A stretch of 7,692 nt of DNA from an uncultured euryarchaeote (lineage in GTDB: Archaea > Thermoplasmatota > Thermoplasmata > UBA10834). Shown here piece after piece: positions 1 through 6,008 of the stretch (position 1 is the first letter of the stretch; every line of letters starts with the position of its first letter). The position numbers and the translations under genes are program-made. Under the pieces are notes generated by a model that ran no database searches, was not told the DNA's origin, and saw nothing but the letters and a program-made list of their open reading frames with translations. The stretch covers positions 1 through 7,692 of the forward strand of contig CALMQK010000226.1 in the NCBI GenBank assembly GCA_937872085.1, in the 5' to 3' direction.

Positions 1-1853
1 TCGGGGGCTATGTCGACAAGATCTATCACCCGACGCTCGATCATCTCATCCTATCCGTCAGGACCCCGGGCGAAGGCAAGACGTTCATCCACTTCAAGGT
101 GGGGAGGTGGCTGTACAGGTCCGAAACCGGACAGGAGGGCGGGAAGCAACCGTCCGATTTTGCCATGATGCTCAGGAAAAGGCTGACCAATGCGAAGATC
201 ACCGCCATCAGACAGCAGGGATTCGACAGGATTGCAGTCGTCACCCTTGAGAAGGATGGGACCTGGGAGCTCGTGCTCGAACTATTCGCCGAAGGGAACA
301 TAATCCTGGTCAAGGACGGGGTCATCGTCCAACCATTGACGAGCCATACCTGGAAGCACAGGGACGTGAGAGCGAAACGTGAGTTCCTGTTCCCGCCTCC
401 CGTGCCTGATCCGTCTTCTATCTCCGTCGAGGATCTCTTCAAGTTCCTGACGACCTCCGATACGGACCTGGTAAGGACCTTAGCCACCCGGCTCAACACC
501 GGGGGAAGGTACAGCGAGGAGATCTGCGCGAAGGCGGCCGTCGACAAGAGGAGGATGGCGAATGAGCTCACTGTCGAAGAGGTCCGCGCGATCCTCGAGG
601 TCGTGAAGCATATCCAAAGCGATATCCTCTCGAAGGGCGCTGGATTAATCATCCAGAGAGACTCCATCATCGAGGACGTCGTGCCGTTCACGATGCGGAT
701 CTACGACAATTCGCCGGTAGAGCAGTTCAAGACATTCTCTGAGGCCGTGGAAAGCTATATCACGAGACTGCCAAAGCCAAAGAAGGAGAAGCCGAAGGAG
801 TCGGTGCTCGAGTCGGAGCGGCTCGATAGGAAGTTGCTGCAGCAGGAATCCGCCGTCACCAAACTCCTGGCCGGGGCGAAGAAAGACCAGCTGATGGGGG
901 ATTTCCTGTTCGAGAACTATCCAGTCATCTCAAGCATCCTATCGCTGGCGAAGAAGAACCTAGCAGAATCAATCCCCTTGAACGGGATCAAGGGATTCGT
1001 CTCGTACGACGGGAAGAACTCGGTCCTCAAAGTGAAAGCGAAAGACGTACTCATCGAACTCGACGCGAAAGGCTCGGTCGAATCGAATGCTCAGCTGTAC
1101 TACGAAGAATCCAAGAAGGCCAGGAAGAAACTCGATGGGTTGAGCGTCGCGCTCGGGGAAACGAGGACATCCATCGGCGATTTCGTCAAGGGCCAGACGA
1201 AACTCGCGAACAGTGCTCGACCAAAGCACGCCGAGACCAAGAGGTTCTGGTTCGAGAGGTTCAGGTGGTTCATTTCGAGCGAAGGCGCGGTCGTCCTGGG
1301 CGGCAAGGACGCGAAGAGCAACGACATGCTCGTCAAGAAGCACCTCCAAGCGGGGGACCGCTACGTCCATGCGGACATCCACGGAGCACCAAGCGTGGTC
1401 GTCAAGATGAAGGAAGGCGTGACGGAGAAGACGCTCCACGAGGCGTGCGAATTCGGCGTGGCGACATCGAAGGCCTGGAACGCGAAGGTGGGTTCAGGCG
1501 TGGGCTACTGGGTCCTTCCCGAACAGGTGAGCAAAACGCCAGAGAGCGGCGAGTACCTCGCGAAAGGGGCCTTCGTCATCAGGGGAAAGCGCAACTACTC
1601 CGAGAAGCTCGAGATCAAACTCGCGATAGGGGAGATGGAATTCGAGGGCCACAGGAAGATAATGTGCGGTCCCGAAGGAGCGATCAGAGCACACTCCAAC
1701 AAGTTTGCCGTAATCAGACCAGGCCAGATGGACAAGGACGCATTCGCGAAGAATCTAGCAGGACTGTTCGCGGTGCCCATCGAAGAGATCCAGAGCATCC
1801 TCCCGCCGGGCGATGTCAAGATCATCGAGCAAGTCGGAATTGTCATTTCTTGA
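1..1853 (+). CDS. rqcH: RqcH/NEMF-type (NFACT) ribosome quality-control protein, 5' partial
   Basis: The frame is open from base 3 with no start, giving 616 visible residues; about 20 N-terminal residues are probably missing (inferred from the position of the DR motif). Family members bind obstructed large ribosomal subunits carrying peptidyl-tRNA, and bacterial RqcH recruits tRNA-Ala to add an Ala tail. The NFACT-N domain begins in the visible part (GGYVDKIYHP) and contains the conserved Asp-Arg pair in GFDRI (bases 225-230), which would fall near residue 97, as in Bacillus RqcH. A Lys/Glu-rich helical middle leads to the NAQLYYEESKKARKK signature near base 1110. The NFACT-R domain (DUF814) starts at FWFERFRWF (base 1245) and includes GGKDAKSND and HADIHGAPS. 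A C-terminal extension ending near LPPGDVKII is typical of archaeal members. The GTG at base 99 lies inside the NFACT-N domain and is not the real start. The gene is convergent with nfo and overlaps it by 11 bp. Confidence 0.93.
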   Translation, partial: GGYVDKIYHPTLDHLILSVRTPGEGKTFIHFKVGRWLYRSETGQEGGKQPSDFAMMLRKRLTNAKITAIRQQGFDRIAVVTLEKDGTWELVLELFAEGNIILVKDGVIVQPLTSHTWKHRDVRAKREFLFPPPVPDPSSISVEDLFKFLTTSDTDLVRTLATRLNTGGRYSEEICAKAAVDKRRMANELTVEEVRAILEVVKHIQSDILSKGAGLIIQRDSIIEDVVPFTMRIYDNSPVEQFKTFSEAVESYITRLPKPKKEKPKESVLESERLDRKLLQQESAVTKLLAGAKKDQLMGDFLFENYPVISSILSLAKKNLAESIPLNGIKGFVSYDGKNSVLKVKAKDVLIELDAKGSVESNAQLYYEESKKARKKLDGLSVALGETRTSIGDFVKGQTKLANSARPKHAETKRFWFERFRWFISSEGAVVLGGKDAKSNDMLVKKHLQAGDRYVHADIHGAPSVVVKMKEGVTEKTLHEACEFGVATSKAWNAKVGSGVGYWVLPEQVSKTPESGEYLAKGAFVIRGKRNYSEKLEIKLAIGEMEFEGHRKIMCGPEGAIRAHSNKFAVIRPGQMDKDAFAKNLAGLFAVPIEEIQSILPPGDVKIIEQVGIVIS

Positions 1854-2688
1854 TCATGGAGCGGAGGATCTTCAGCTCCTTCTTGTACATCTTATCTCCG
1901 GCAGGTGTCTCCAGGATCATAGGTATCTTCTCCAGTCGGTCATCGTTCAGAAGATTCCTAAAGCCTTCCAGCCCGAGGTACCCTTTGCCTATCTGCTCGT
2001 GTCTGTCCAGATTGGAACCCAGCATCCCCTTCGAATCGTTGAGATGGATTGCTTTCAGATATCCGATTCCGAGGAGATCATCGAAAGCATTCATCGTCTG
2101 CTCGTACCCTTCCTTGGTCTTGATGTCGTACCCTGATGCGTAGCTGTGGCAAGTGTCGAGGCATACGCCGACGCTCTTCTGGTCCTCCATGAAATCGATT
2201 ATCTTGGTGATCTGTTCGAACGAGCTCCCAAGGAGGTTGCCGGCTCCGGCAGTGATCTCCAGGATCTGATGAACCTCTCCTCCGCCGAACTCCTTCCGGG
2301 TCCAGTCCAGAGACTCCGCAATCCTCTTCAGCCCCACCTGTTCTCCCGAGCCCTTGTGCGACCCAGGGTGGAATATCAGTTTCTCAACCCCGAGACGCCT
2401 CGCGCGGACCATCTCCTCGAGGAAACCCTCCCTGGACTTCTTGAGAAGGGCTTTGTCTGGACTGCCGAGGTTGATCAGGTACGAATCGTGGATGACGGCC
2501 TCGATCATCTTGAACTTCTTGCAGTTCTCCTTGAACCTGTCGCACTCATCGATCATCAGCGGCTTCATGCTCCATTGCATCTGGTTCTTGGAGAAGATCT
2601 GGATGCAGTCGCAGGTCAGCTTGCGCCCGCGCTCAGGCGCGTTCTCGACTCCACCCGATATCGAGATATGTGCTCCCAGGACAGCCAA
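1843..2688 (-). CDS. nfo: Endonuclease IV (AP endonuclease)
   Basis: This 281-residue protein is a full-length trinuclear-zinc endonuclease IV, which cleaves 5' of abasic sites and repairs damaged 3' ends in base-excision repair. All nine expected metal ligands are present: His67, His107, Glu144, Asp178, His181, His215, Asp228, His230 and Glu260. They lie in family motifs: GAHIS near the N-terminus, FHPGSH, LEITAGAG, CLDTCHSYASGYD, HLNDSKGMLGS and DRHEQIGKGYLG. The LEITAGAG motif differs from the more common LENTAGQG. The start is a TTG at 2688-2686; it places GAHIS at residue 5, as in the family, and no in-frame ATG or GTG lies between it and the upstream stop. A TATA-like element about 40 bases upstream implies a short leader. 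The gene is tail-to-tail with rqcH (11-bp overlap). Its 3' end therefore lies inside the opposite coding sequence. Confidence 0.96.
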   Translation of the reverse strand: MAVLGAHISISGGVENAPERGRKLTCDCIQIFSKNQMQWSMKPLMIDECDRFKENCKKFKMIEAVIHDSYLINLGSPDKALLKKSREGFLEEMVRARRLGVEKLIFHPGSHKGSGEQVGLKRIAESLDWTRKEFGGGEVHQILEITAGAGNLLGSSFEQITKIIDFMEDQKSVGVCLDTCHSYASGYDIKTKEGYEQTMNAFDDLLGIGYLKAIHLNDSKGMLGSNLDRHEQIGKGYLGLEGFRNLLNDDRLEKIPMILETPAGDKMYKKELKILRSMIKK

Positions 2689-2724
2689 AGTAAGGACCTT
2701 GGGGCATGATTCACGTAGGACTAG

Positions 2725-2733
2725 ATAATATTA
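2725..2733 (-). promoter_or_regulatory. TATA-like element of nfo
   Basis: On the minus strand this AT-only stretch reads TAATATTAT in otherwise GC-rich sequence. Its centre is about 41 bases upstream of the TTG start of nfo. Archaeal transcription usually starts about 25 bases downstream of the TATA box, so the leader would be only about 15 bases. The call rests on composition and distance only. Confidence 0.5.
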
Positions 2734-2842
2734 GGAGCTGATTCACTTGCTCGACCCGTCGAAATCCATGATGAATGTGTAGGAACCGTACAACGAACTT
2801 GACTTCTAGACCGTGCGAATTCTCAGATTCTCAAGATGCTAG

Positions 2843-2859
2843 GGAATAATAACAATTCC
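2843..2859 (-). terminator. Possible weak terminator of the redox cassette
   Basis: An inverted repeat GGAAT / ATTCC (2843-2847 and 2855-2859) brackets a seven-base AT-rich loop. In the cassette transcript it reads GGAAT-TGTTATT-ATTCC, a short stem with a T-rich loop, about 40 bases past the last stop codon. The five-base stem is weak and no clean T-run follows, so it is only a candidate for a T-rich archaeal terminator. Confidence 0.3.
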
Positions 2860-2899
2860 GGGAGTACAGACTAGCCGAGTAGGGAACTGCCATCAACGC

Positions 2900-3241
2900 C
2901 TAGGATGATTCCGCCTCGCTTCCCGCTTCGAAAGATAGGACGATCGACCTGATTGCCAGCAGTTCTTGGCCGATCTTCACGATTGCGACATCGGTGTCCG
3001 GGAATAGTATTTCCGGATGCTCCAACCGCCAGACGTCGAATACCTCCGACGGTGAAATCTGGTAGAGTTCCCGGAGTACCATGTCCCGGTAGGGAGTGAG
3101 ATTCCGAAGCGCAGGCTCGAGAAGCTCCGCGAAGGCGATCTCGTCGTGGAGCCACGCATCGACATCGTCCTGGCCCATCCTGCCCAGATTGTCAAGGACG
3201 AACCTCATGATGGCGCTCTTCCATGCCGATCTCAAAATCAT
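2900..3241 (-). CDS. Small uncharacterised protein coupled to the flavoprotein gene
   Basis: I do not recognise this protein of about 113-114 residues. It appears soluble and largely helical: no signal peptide or membrane segment is visible and there are no cysteine motifs. Notable stretches are FVLDNLGRMGQDDVDAWL, ELLEPALRNLTPYRDMVL and VAIVKIGQELLAIRSIVL, followed by an acidic, low-complexity tail (EAGSEAESS). It is likely real because its start is fused to the stop of the flavoprotein gene: the junction reads GTGATGA, so ATG at 3241 overlaps the stop TGA by one base, and a GTG at 3244 is the alternative start. No clear Shine-Dalgarno is seen, which fits translational coupling. Third place in a GlcF-GlcD-like cassette suggests an accessory subunit or assembly factor; this is inference from context. 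Other frames here also encode open stretches, but only this one has coupling. Confidence 0.62.
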   Translation of the reverse strand: MILRSAWKSAIMRFVLDNLGRMGQDDVDAWLHDEIAFAELLEPALRNLTPYRDMVLRELYQISPSEVFDVWRLEHPEILFPDTDVAIVKIGQELLAIRSIVLSFEAGSEAESS

Positions 3242-4641
3242 CACTTCTTGTCAGGAAGCATCTTCCCAGGGTTCATGATGTTGTCCGGATCGATTGCCTT
3301 CTTCAAGTCCCTCATGACATCGAGCGCCACTTCTGAGTACTCGAGGTCGAGGTTGTCCTTGTGCTCGATGCCGACGCCGTGGCAGCTCGATATGGATCCG
3401 CCGAGCCTCGTTGTGAGCTTCGCGATGTCCCTTAGGAGCGCCTGATATTTCTCCCACGCGCCTTCTCCTTTCGGGAGATAGAACCTTCCAGCCATTATCC
3501 TGTACCGTCCGACGTCCAGGGAGAACTTCTCGCCAGGGAGCGGGGCCGAACCGTGCTTTGGCATGACCTCACCCCAGAGCTTCTCGAAGAACTCCCGCAT
3601 GTGCTCGACGGGCACATAGGTGGTGAGGGCATCCTCGAAGCCCGTCAGGGCCCTCGCCCCGCACCATTGCGAAGTGTACTTCTCCATGAACTTGGCCGCA
3701 TCGTCGTGCTTCGCAAGGACTCCTCCGGTCTCGTGGACTATCTTCTTGACGAATTCGACCTGCGCATGCACTTCGCCCTTCGTGCCCTCGAAGCCGAGGT
3801 AGAACAACCCGTTTCTTCCTTGAGGGGCTCCGAGAGAGGTGGCGTCCTCGACCTCATACGCCTCCCCGCCCGTGAAGGTCACACAGGATGACATCGTCCT
3901 CAGTGCGGCCTCGTTCGCTGACCAGAAATCGTGGTAGAACGCGAGTATGGCGTCTTTCGCCTCCGGGATGGGCTCCACTCTCAGAGTCGCTTCGGTTATG
4001 ATGCCCAGGGTGCCCTCAGCCCCGACGAAGAGCTGCTGCAGCCGGTACCCGGTGGAAGTGTAGAGTATCTTCGGGCCAGTTCTCATCACCTTTCCGTTCG
4101 CAAGCACGACCTCGAGGGACATGACCCTATCCGCAATCGTGCCATACTTCTGATGCTTCCTGCTGAATCCCGATGTCGAGATGGAGCCGCCGATCGTCGC
4201 GACCTTGAACGAGCCTTGCTCTTGGTTCAACGCGAGACCGTGCTTGGCGAGCTCGTCCTCGAGCTCCTTGAGCGTGATGCCAGGCTGGACGGTGACATAG
4301 AGATTGGGCACACTGACCTCGACTATGCGATTCATCCTGATCGTGTCGACGACGATCCCGCCGGTCAGAGGCACAAGCATGCCGGTCCTGTTGGAGCCTC
4401 CGCCTTTCGGTATTGTGGGCACCTTGAGATCCGCGGCGATCTCCACTATCCCCTTGACATCGGCAGTGGTCTCTGGGAACACGACCGCGTCAGGGAAGTA
4501 CTTGTAATCCTCATCGTACCTTATCCGGTAGGTGTCCTTTGTGTAAGGGACGAGGTCGGGCCTGCTAGAGAGAACCCTCGTCCGCCCCAGGACCTTTATC
4601 AAGCGATGCATCATCTGGTCCCGCACTTCAGTCTCCATCAT
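3241..4641 (-). CDS. FAD-linked oxidase, GlcD / D-lactate dehydrogenase family
   Basis: This 466-residue protein has the two-domain architecture of PCMH/VAO-type flavoproteins, which oxidise 2-hydroxyacids such as glycolate or D-lactate. The FAD-binding domain covers about residues 46-225: FPDAVVFPETTADV, the pyrophosphate-loop-like PKGGGSNRTG (78-87), VQPGITLKELEDEL, GGSISTSGFSRKHQKYG and GAEGTLGIITEATLRV. The C-terminal cap domain ends with HGVG (421-424) and DPDNIMNPGKM, the usual family end. The catalytic-loop motif reads SCHGVG instead of the more common EHGIG. The substrate cannot be assigned from sequence alone. The gene follows the iron-sulfur gene with an ATGA overlap (4641-4638) and has a strong Shine-Dalgarno, GGAGGAGGG at 4655-4647, five bases before the ATG; a second ATG follows immediately. 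It is one base from being end-to-start fused with the small downstream gene. Electrons probably pass from its FAD to the upstream CCG-domain protein. Confidence 0.91.
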   Translation of the reverse strand: MMETEVRDQMMHRLIKVLGRTRVLSSRPDLVPYTKDTYRIRYDEDYKYFPDAVVFPETTADVKGIVEIAADLKVPTIPKGGGSNRTGMLVPLTGGIVVDTIRMNRIVEVSVPNLYVTVQPGITLKELEDELAKHGLALNQEQGSFKVATIGGSISTSGFSRKHQKYGTIADRVMSLEVVLANGKVMRTGPKILYTSTGYRLQQLFVGAEGTLGIITEATLRVEPIPEAKDAILAFYHDFWSANEAALRTMSSCVTFTGGEAYEVEDATSLGAPQGRNGLFYLGFEGTKGEVHAQVEFVKKIVHETGGVLAKHDDAAKFMEKYTSQWCGARALTGFEDALTTYVPVEHMREFFEKLWGEVMPKHGSAPLPGEKFSLDVGRYRIMAGRFYLPKGEGAWEKYQALLRDIAKLTTRLGGSISSCHGVGIEHKDNLDLEYSEVALDVMRDLKKAIDPDNIMNPGKMLPDKK

Positions 4642-5804
4642 CGGTGCCCTCCTCCTCTCTCATGAGACAGGTTGTCCAGGAACACGGACAGTTCCTCGAC
4701 CTTGAGCTTCGAACCGACGGCCGAAGCGGCACCGCGCAATGTCTGCACGCAGAAGGGACAGGTCGTGATGAGGACTTCCGCGCCGGTCTCTTCCGCCTCC
4801 CGTATCCTCTTGGCCGCGGCCTTTTGGGAAACCTCTGGATAGGCCGTCTTCACACCAGCCCCTCCGCCGCAACATCTCGCTGTCTGTCTGGAGCTCTTCA
4901 TCTCGACCAGCTCGAGGCCGGGTACGGAGAGCAGGACCCGCCTGGGCGCATCATAGACATCGCTATGTCTCCCGAGATGGCACGGATCGTGATACGTGAC
5001 CTTGACCTCCCTCTTTGGGAAATGGAGTTTGTCATTTGCAATCAACTCTGATATGAACTGCGTCGAGTGCATGATGGAGATGTCCTCGCTCAGGTCTGGA
5101 TAATCCTGCTCGAGCGTCTTGAAGCAGCCAGCGCATGCGGTGACGATGTTCTCCACGCCCGTCCCCCTGATCCTCTTCTCGTTCTCTCTCCGGAGCTTCT
5201 CGAACAGCTTGATGTCCCCGATTCTCTTCGCCGTCGAGCCGCAACATACCTCGTCCTCGAGCAGCAGCCCATAGTCCACCCCAGCTTTGTCCATGAGGCT
5301 CGCAAGCGCTTTCGGACCGTCATCCAGGGTCCTGTCGAGGGCGAAGGTGCAGCCGACATAGAACAGTGTGCTGGTCTTCCCGGGAACGAGCTTCTTATCC
5401 TGAAGTCCCTTCGCCCATCGCTTTCTCGCAGCCCTCGACTCCTGCCACGGGTTGCCATAATTATCCAAGCTCTTTGCGAGGGCAGCATGCTCCGGGAGCA
5501 GTTTCGCGCCCTTCTCGATGAGATATCTCCGGAACGCCTCCGTCGCGTCCGAGTTCCTCAGTCCTGCAACGCAACTCTGCTCATCCCTCCTGCACAGGAG
5601 ACAGGAGTATGCTATTCTGACCGCCCGCTCATCCGGCTCTACGGCCCCATTCAGGACGGATCGAATCAAGGCATTCCTGCCTTTTGGAGAGATGCTCTCC
5701 TCGAGGAGCTCCGAGTACATTGGGCATTGATCCTTGCAGCAACCGCATCTGCATCTCGAACATGCCTCAGCGACCTCAGCCATCTGAACCAATTCGGCGT
5801 CCAT
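4638..5804 (-). CDS. HdrD/GlcF-like iron-sulfur oxidoreductase with two CCG domains
   Basis: This 388-residue protein combines an N-terminal dicluster ferredoxin-like region with two C-terminal CCG domains, as in HdrD, GlcF and the iron-sulfur partners of D-lactate dehydrogenases. The CCG modules are complete: Cys152, Cys187-188, Cys224 and Cys227; then Cys275, Cys311-312, Cys349 and Cys352. Their spacing matches the CX31-39CCX35-36CXXC pattern known to bind non-cubane [4Fe-4S] clusters in HdrB. The first N-terminal cluster region is Cys-rich (Cys15, 18, 20, 22, 23, 27, then Pro). The second reads Cys68-x2-Cys71-x2-Asp74-x3-Cys78, with Asp where the third Cys is normal and Val instead of Pro after the last Cys. 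The ATG at 5804 has GAGAGGT six bases upstream. The gene leads the cassette and likely carries electrons from the flavoprotein to an unknown acceptor. HdrD-like activity with CoM-S-S-CoB is an alternative that sequence cannot exclude. No membrane segments are seen. Confidence 0.92.
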   Translation of the reverse strand: MDAELVQMAEVAEACSRCRCGCCKDQCPMYSELLEESISPKGRNALIRSVLNGAVEPDERAVRIAYSCLLCRRDEQSCVAGLRNSDATEAFRRYLIEKGAKLLPEHAALAKSLDNYGNPWQESRAARKRWAKGLQDKKLVPGKTSTLFYVGCTFALDRTLDDGPKALASLMDKAGVDYGLLLEDEVCCGSTAKRIGDIKLFEKLRRENEKRIRGTGVENIVTACAGCFKTLEQDYPDLSEDISIMHSTQFISELIANDKLHFPKREVKVTYHDPCHLGRHSDVYDAPRRVLLSVPGLELVEMKSSRQTARCCGGGAGVKTAYPEVSQKAAAKRIREAEETGAEVLITTCPFCVQTLRGAASAVGSKLKVEELSVFLDNLSHERGGGHR

Positions 5805-5871
5805 TCAACAACCTCTCGACAAAGCGCACACCTGCCTGAGATGAGCCGGGAACCGACATTGCGTGGTGTCG

Positions 5872-5878
5872 TATTTTA
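5872..5878 (-). promoter_or_regulatory. TATA-like element of the redox cassette
   Basis: The minus strand reads GGTAAAATACG here, an A/T patch about 70 bases upstream of the ATG at 5804. Initiation about 25 bases downstream would give a leader near 45 bases that contains the GAGAGGT Shine-Dalgarno. This is a composition-and-spacing call only. Confidence 0.42.
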
Positions 5879-5908
5879 CCGTTGGGAATCGATTGTCTAA
5901 CCTGATAA

Positions 5909-5920
5909 CCAAAAGTACAT
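5909..5920 (+). promoter_or_regulatory. Possible TATA/BRE region of the MttB-like gene
   Basis: The plus strand reads CCAAAAGTACAT, an A-rich patch preceded by C residues as in BRE/TATA pairs. Initiation about 25 bases downstream would fall near 5940, before the Shine-Dalgarno at 5949 and past the in-frame ATG at 5925. This favours a translation start near 5961 or later. The match to the TATA consensus is modest. Confidence 0.33.
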
Positions 5921-5929
5921 CCTGATGTA
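5916..5929. promoter_or_regulatory. Dyad-symmetric candidate operator
   Basis: TACATC and GATGTA are perfect inverted six-base arms separated by CT. The dyad lies between the divergent cassette and MttB-like genes, overlapping the putative MttB-like promoter, where a dimeric regulator could act on one or both. No protein partner is known from the window. Confidence 0.4.
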
Positions 5930-5948
5930 TCGCCTCCCGTGATTCGCG

Positions 5949-5957
5949 GCAGGTGGT
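5949..5957 (+). promoter_or_regulatory. Shine-Dalgarno preceding a non-canonical ATC start
   Basis: GCAGGTGGT matches the archaeal GGAGGTGAT consensus at seven of nine positions. It sits three bases before ATC at 5961, with its GGTG core about five bases away, a normal spacing. The sequence before the first canonical start at 6009 contains no comparably placed site: only GATTGAGGC lies directly upstream of it. Confidence 0.5.
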
Positions 5958-6008
5958 AGTATCGCCAAGAGCAGACTGGAATTCCTCTCGTCGTCAGAGA
6001 TTGAGGCG

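Larger units (their letters stand above)
2689..2899. other. Intergenic region between nfo and the redox cassette
   Basis: No convincing gene was found in these 211 bases. The region holds the nfo TATA-like element at its low-coordinate end and, at 2843-2859, an AT-rich inverted repeat just past the stop of the small cassette gene. A box-C-like ATGATGA at 2768 has no matching box D, so no C/D sRNA is called. Confidence 0.6.

Noticed and set aside
969..1439. 156-residue minus-strand open frame inside rqcH
   Set aside because: It lies wholly within the conserved RqcH coding sequence, is rich in Arg/Leu/Pro as expected of an antisense frame of GC-rich DNA, and has no recognisable domain.
2146..2709. 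187-residue plus-strand open frame opposite nfo
   Set aside because: It is antisense to endonuclease IV, whose nine metal ligands are intact; its composition is that of a shadow frame.
2768..2840. ATGATGA (box C match) as part of a C/D box sRNA
   Set aside because: No CTGA box D follows at a suitable distance on the plus strand, and the one CTGA on the minus strand lacks a proper box C partner.
5067..5900. 277-residue plus-strand open frame opposite the HdrD/GlcF-like gene
   Set aside because: The opposite strand encodes complete CCG domains with correct cysteine spacing; this frame is its antisense shadow.
5925..5942. In-frame ATG at 5925 followed by TGA at 5940 and then the MttB-like frame, suggesting a selenocysteine or recoded start
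   Set aside because: The four residues before TGA do not resemble the family N-terminus, there is no good Shine-Dalgarno in front of the ATG, it probably lies upstream of the transcription start, and no SECIS-like structure was recognised.
5939..5959. GTG at 5939 leading to a TAG codon, considered as a pyrrolysine readthrough near an MttB-like gene
   Set aside because: That frame differs from the MttB-like frame and hits TGA soon after; it encodes nothing family-like.
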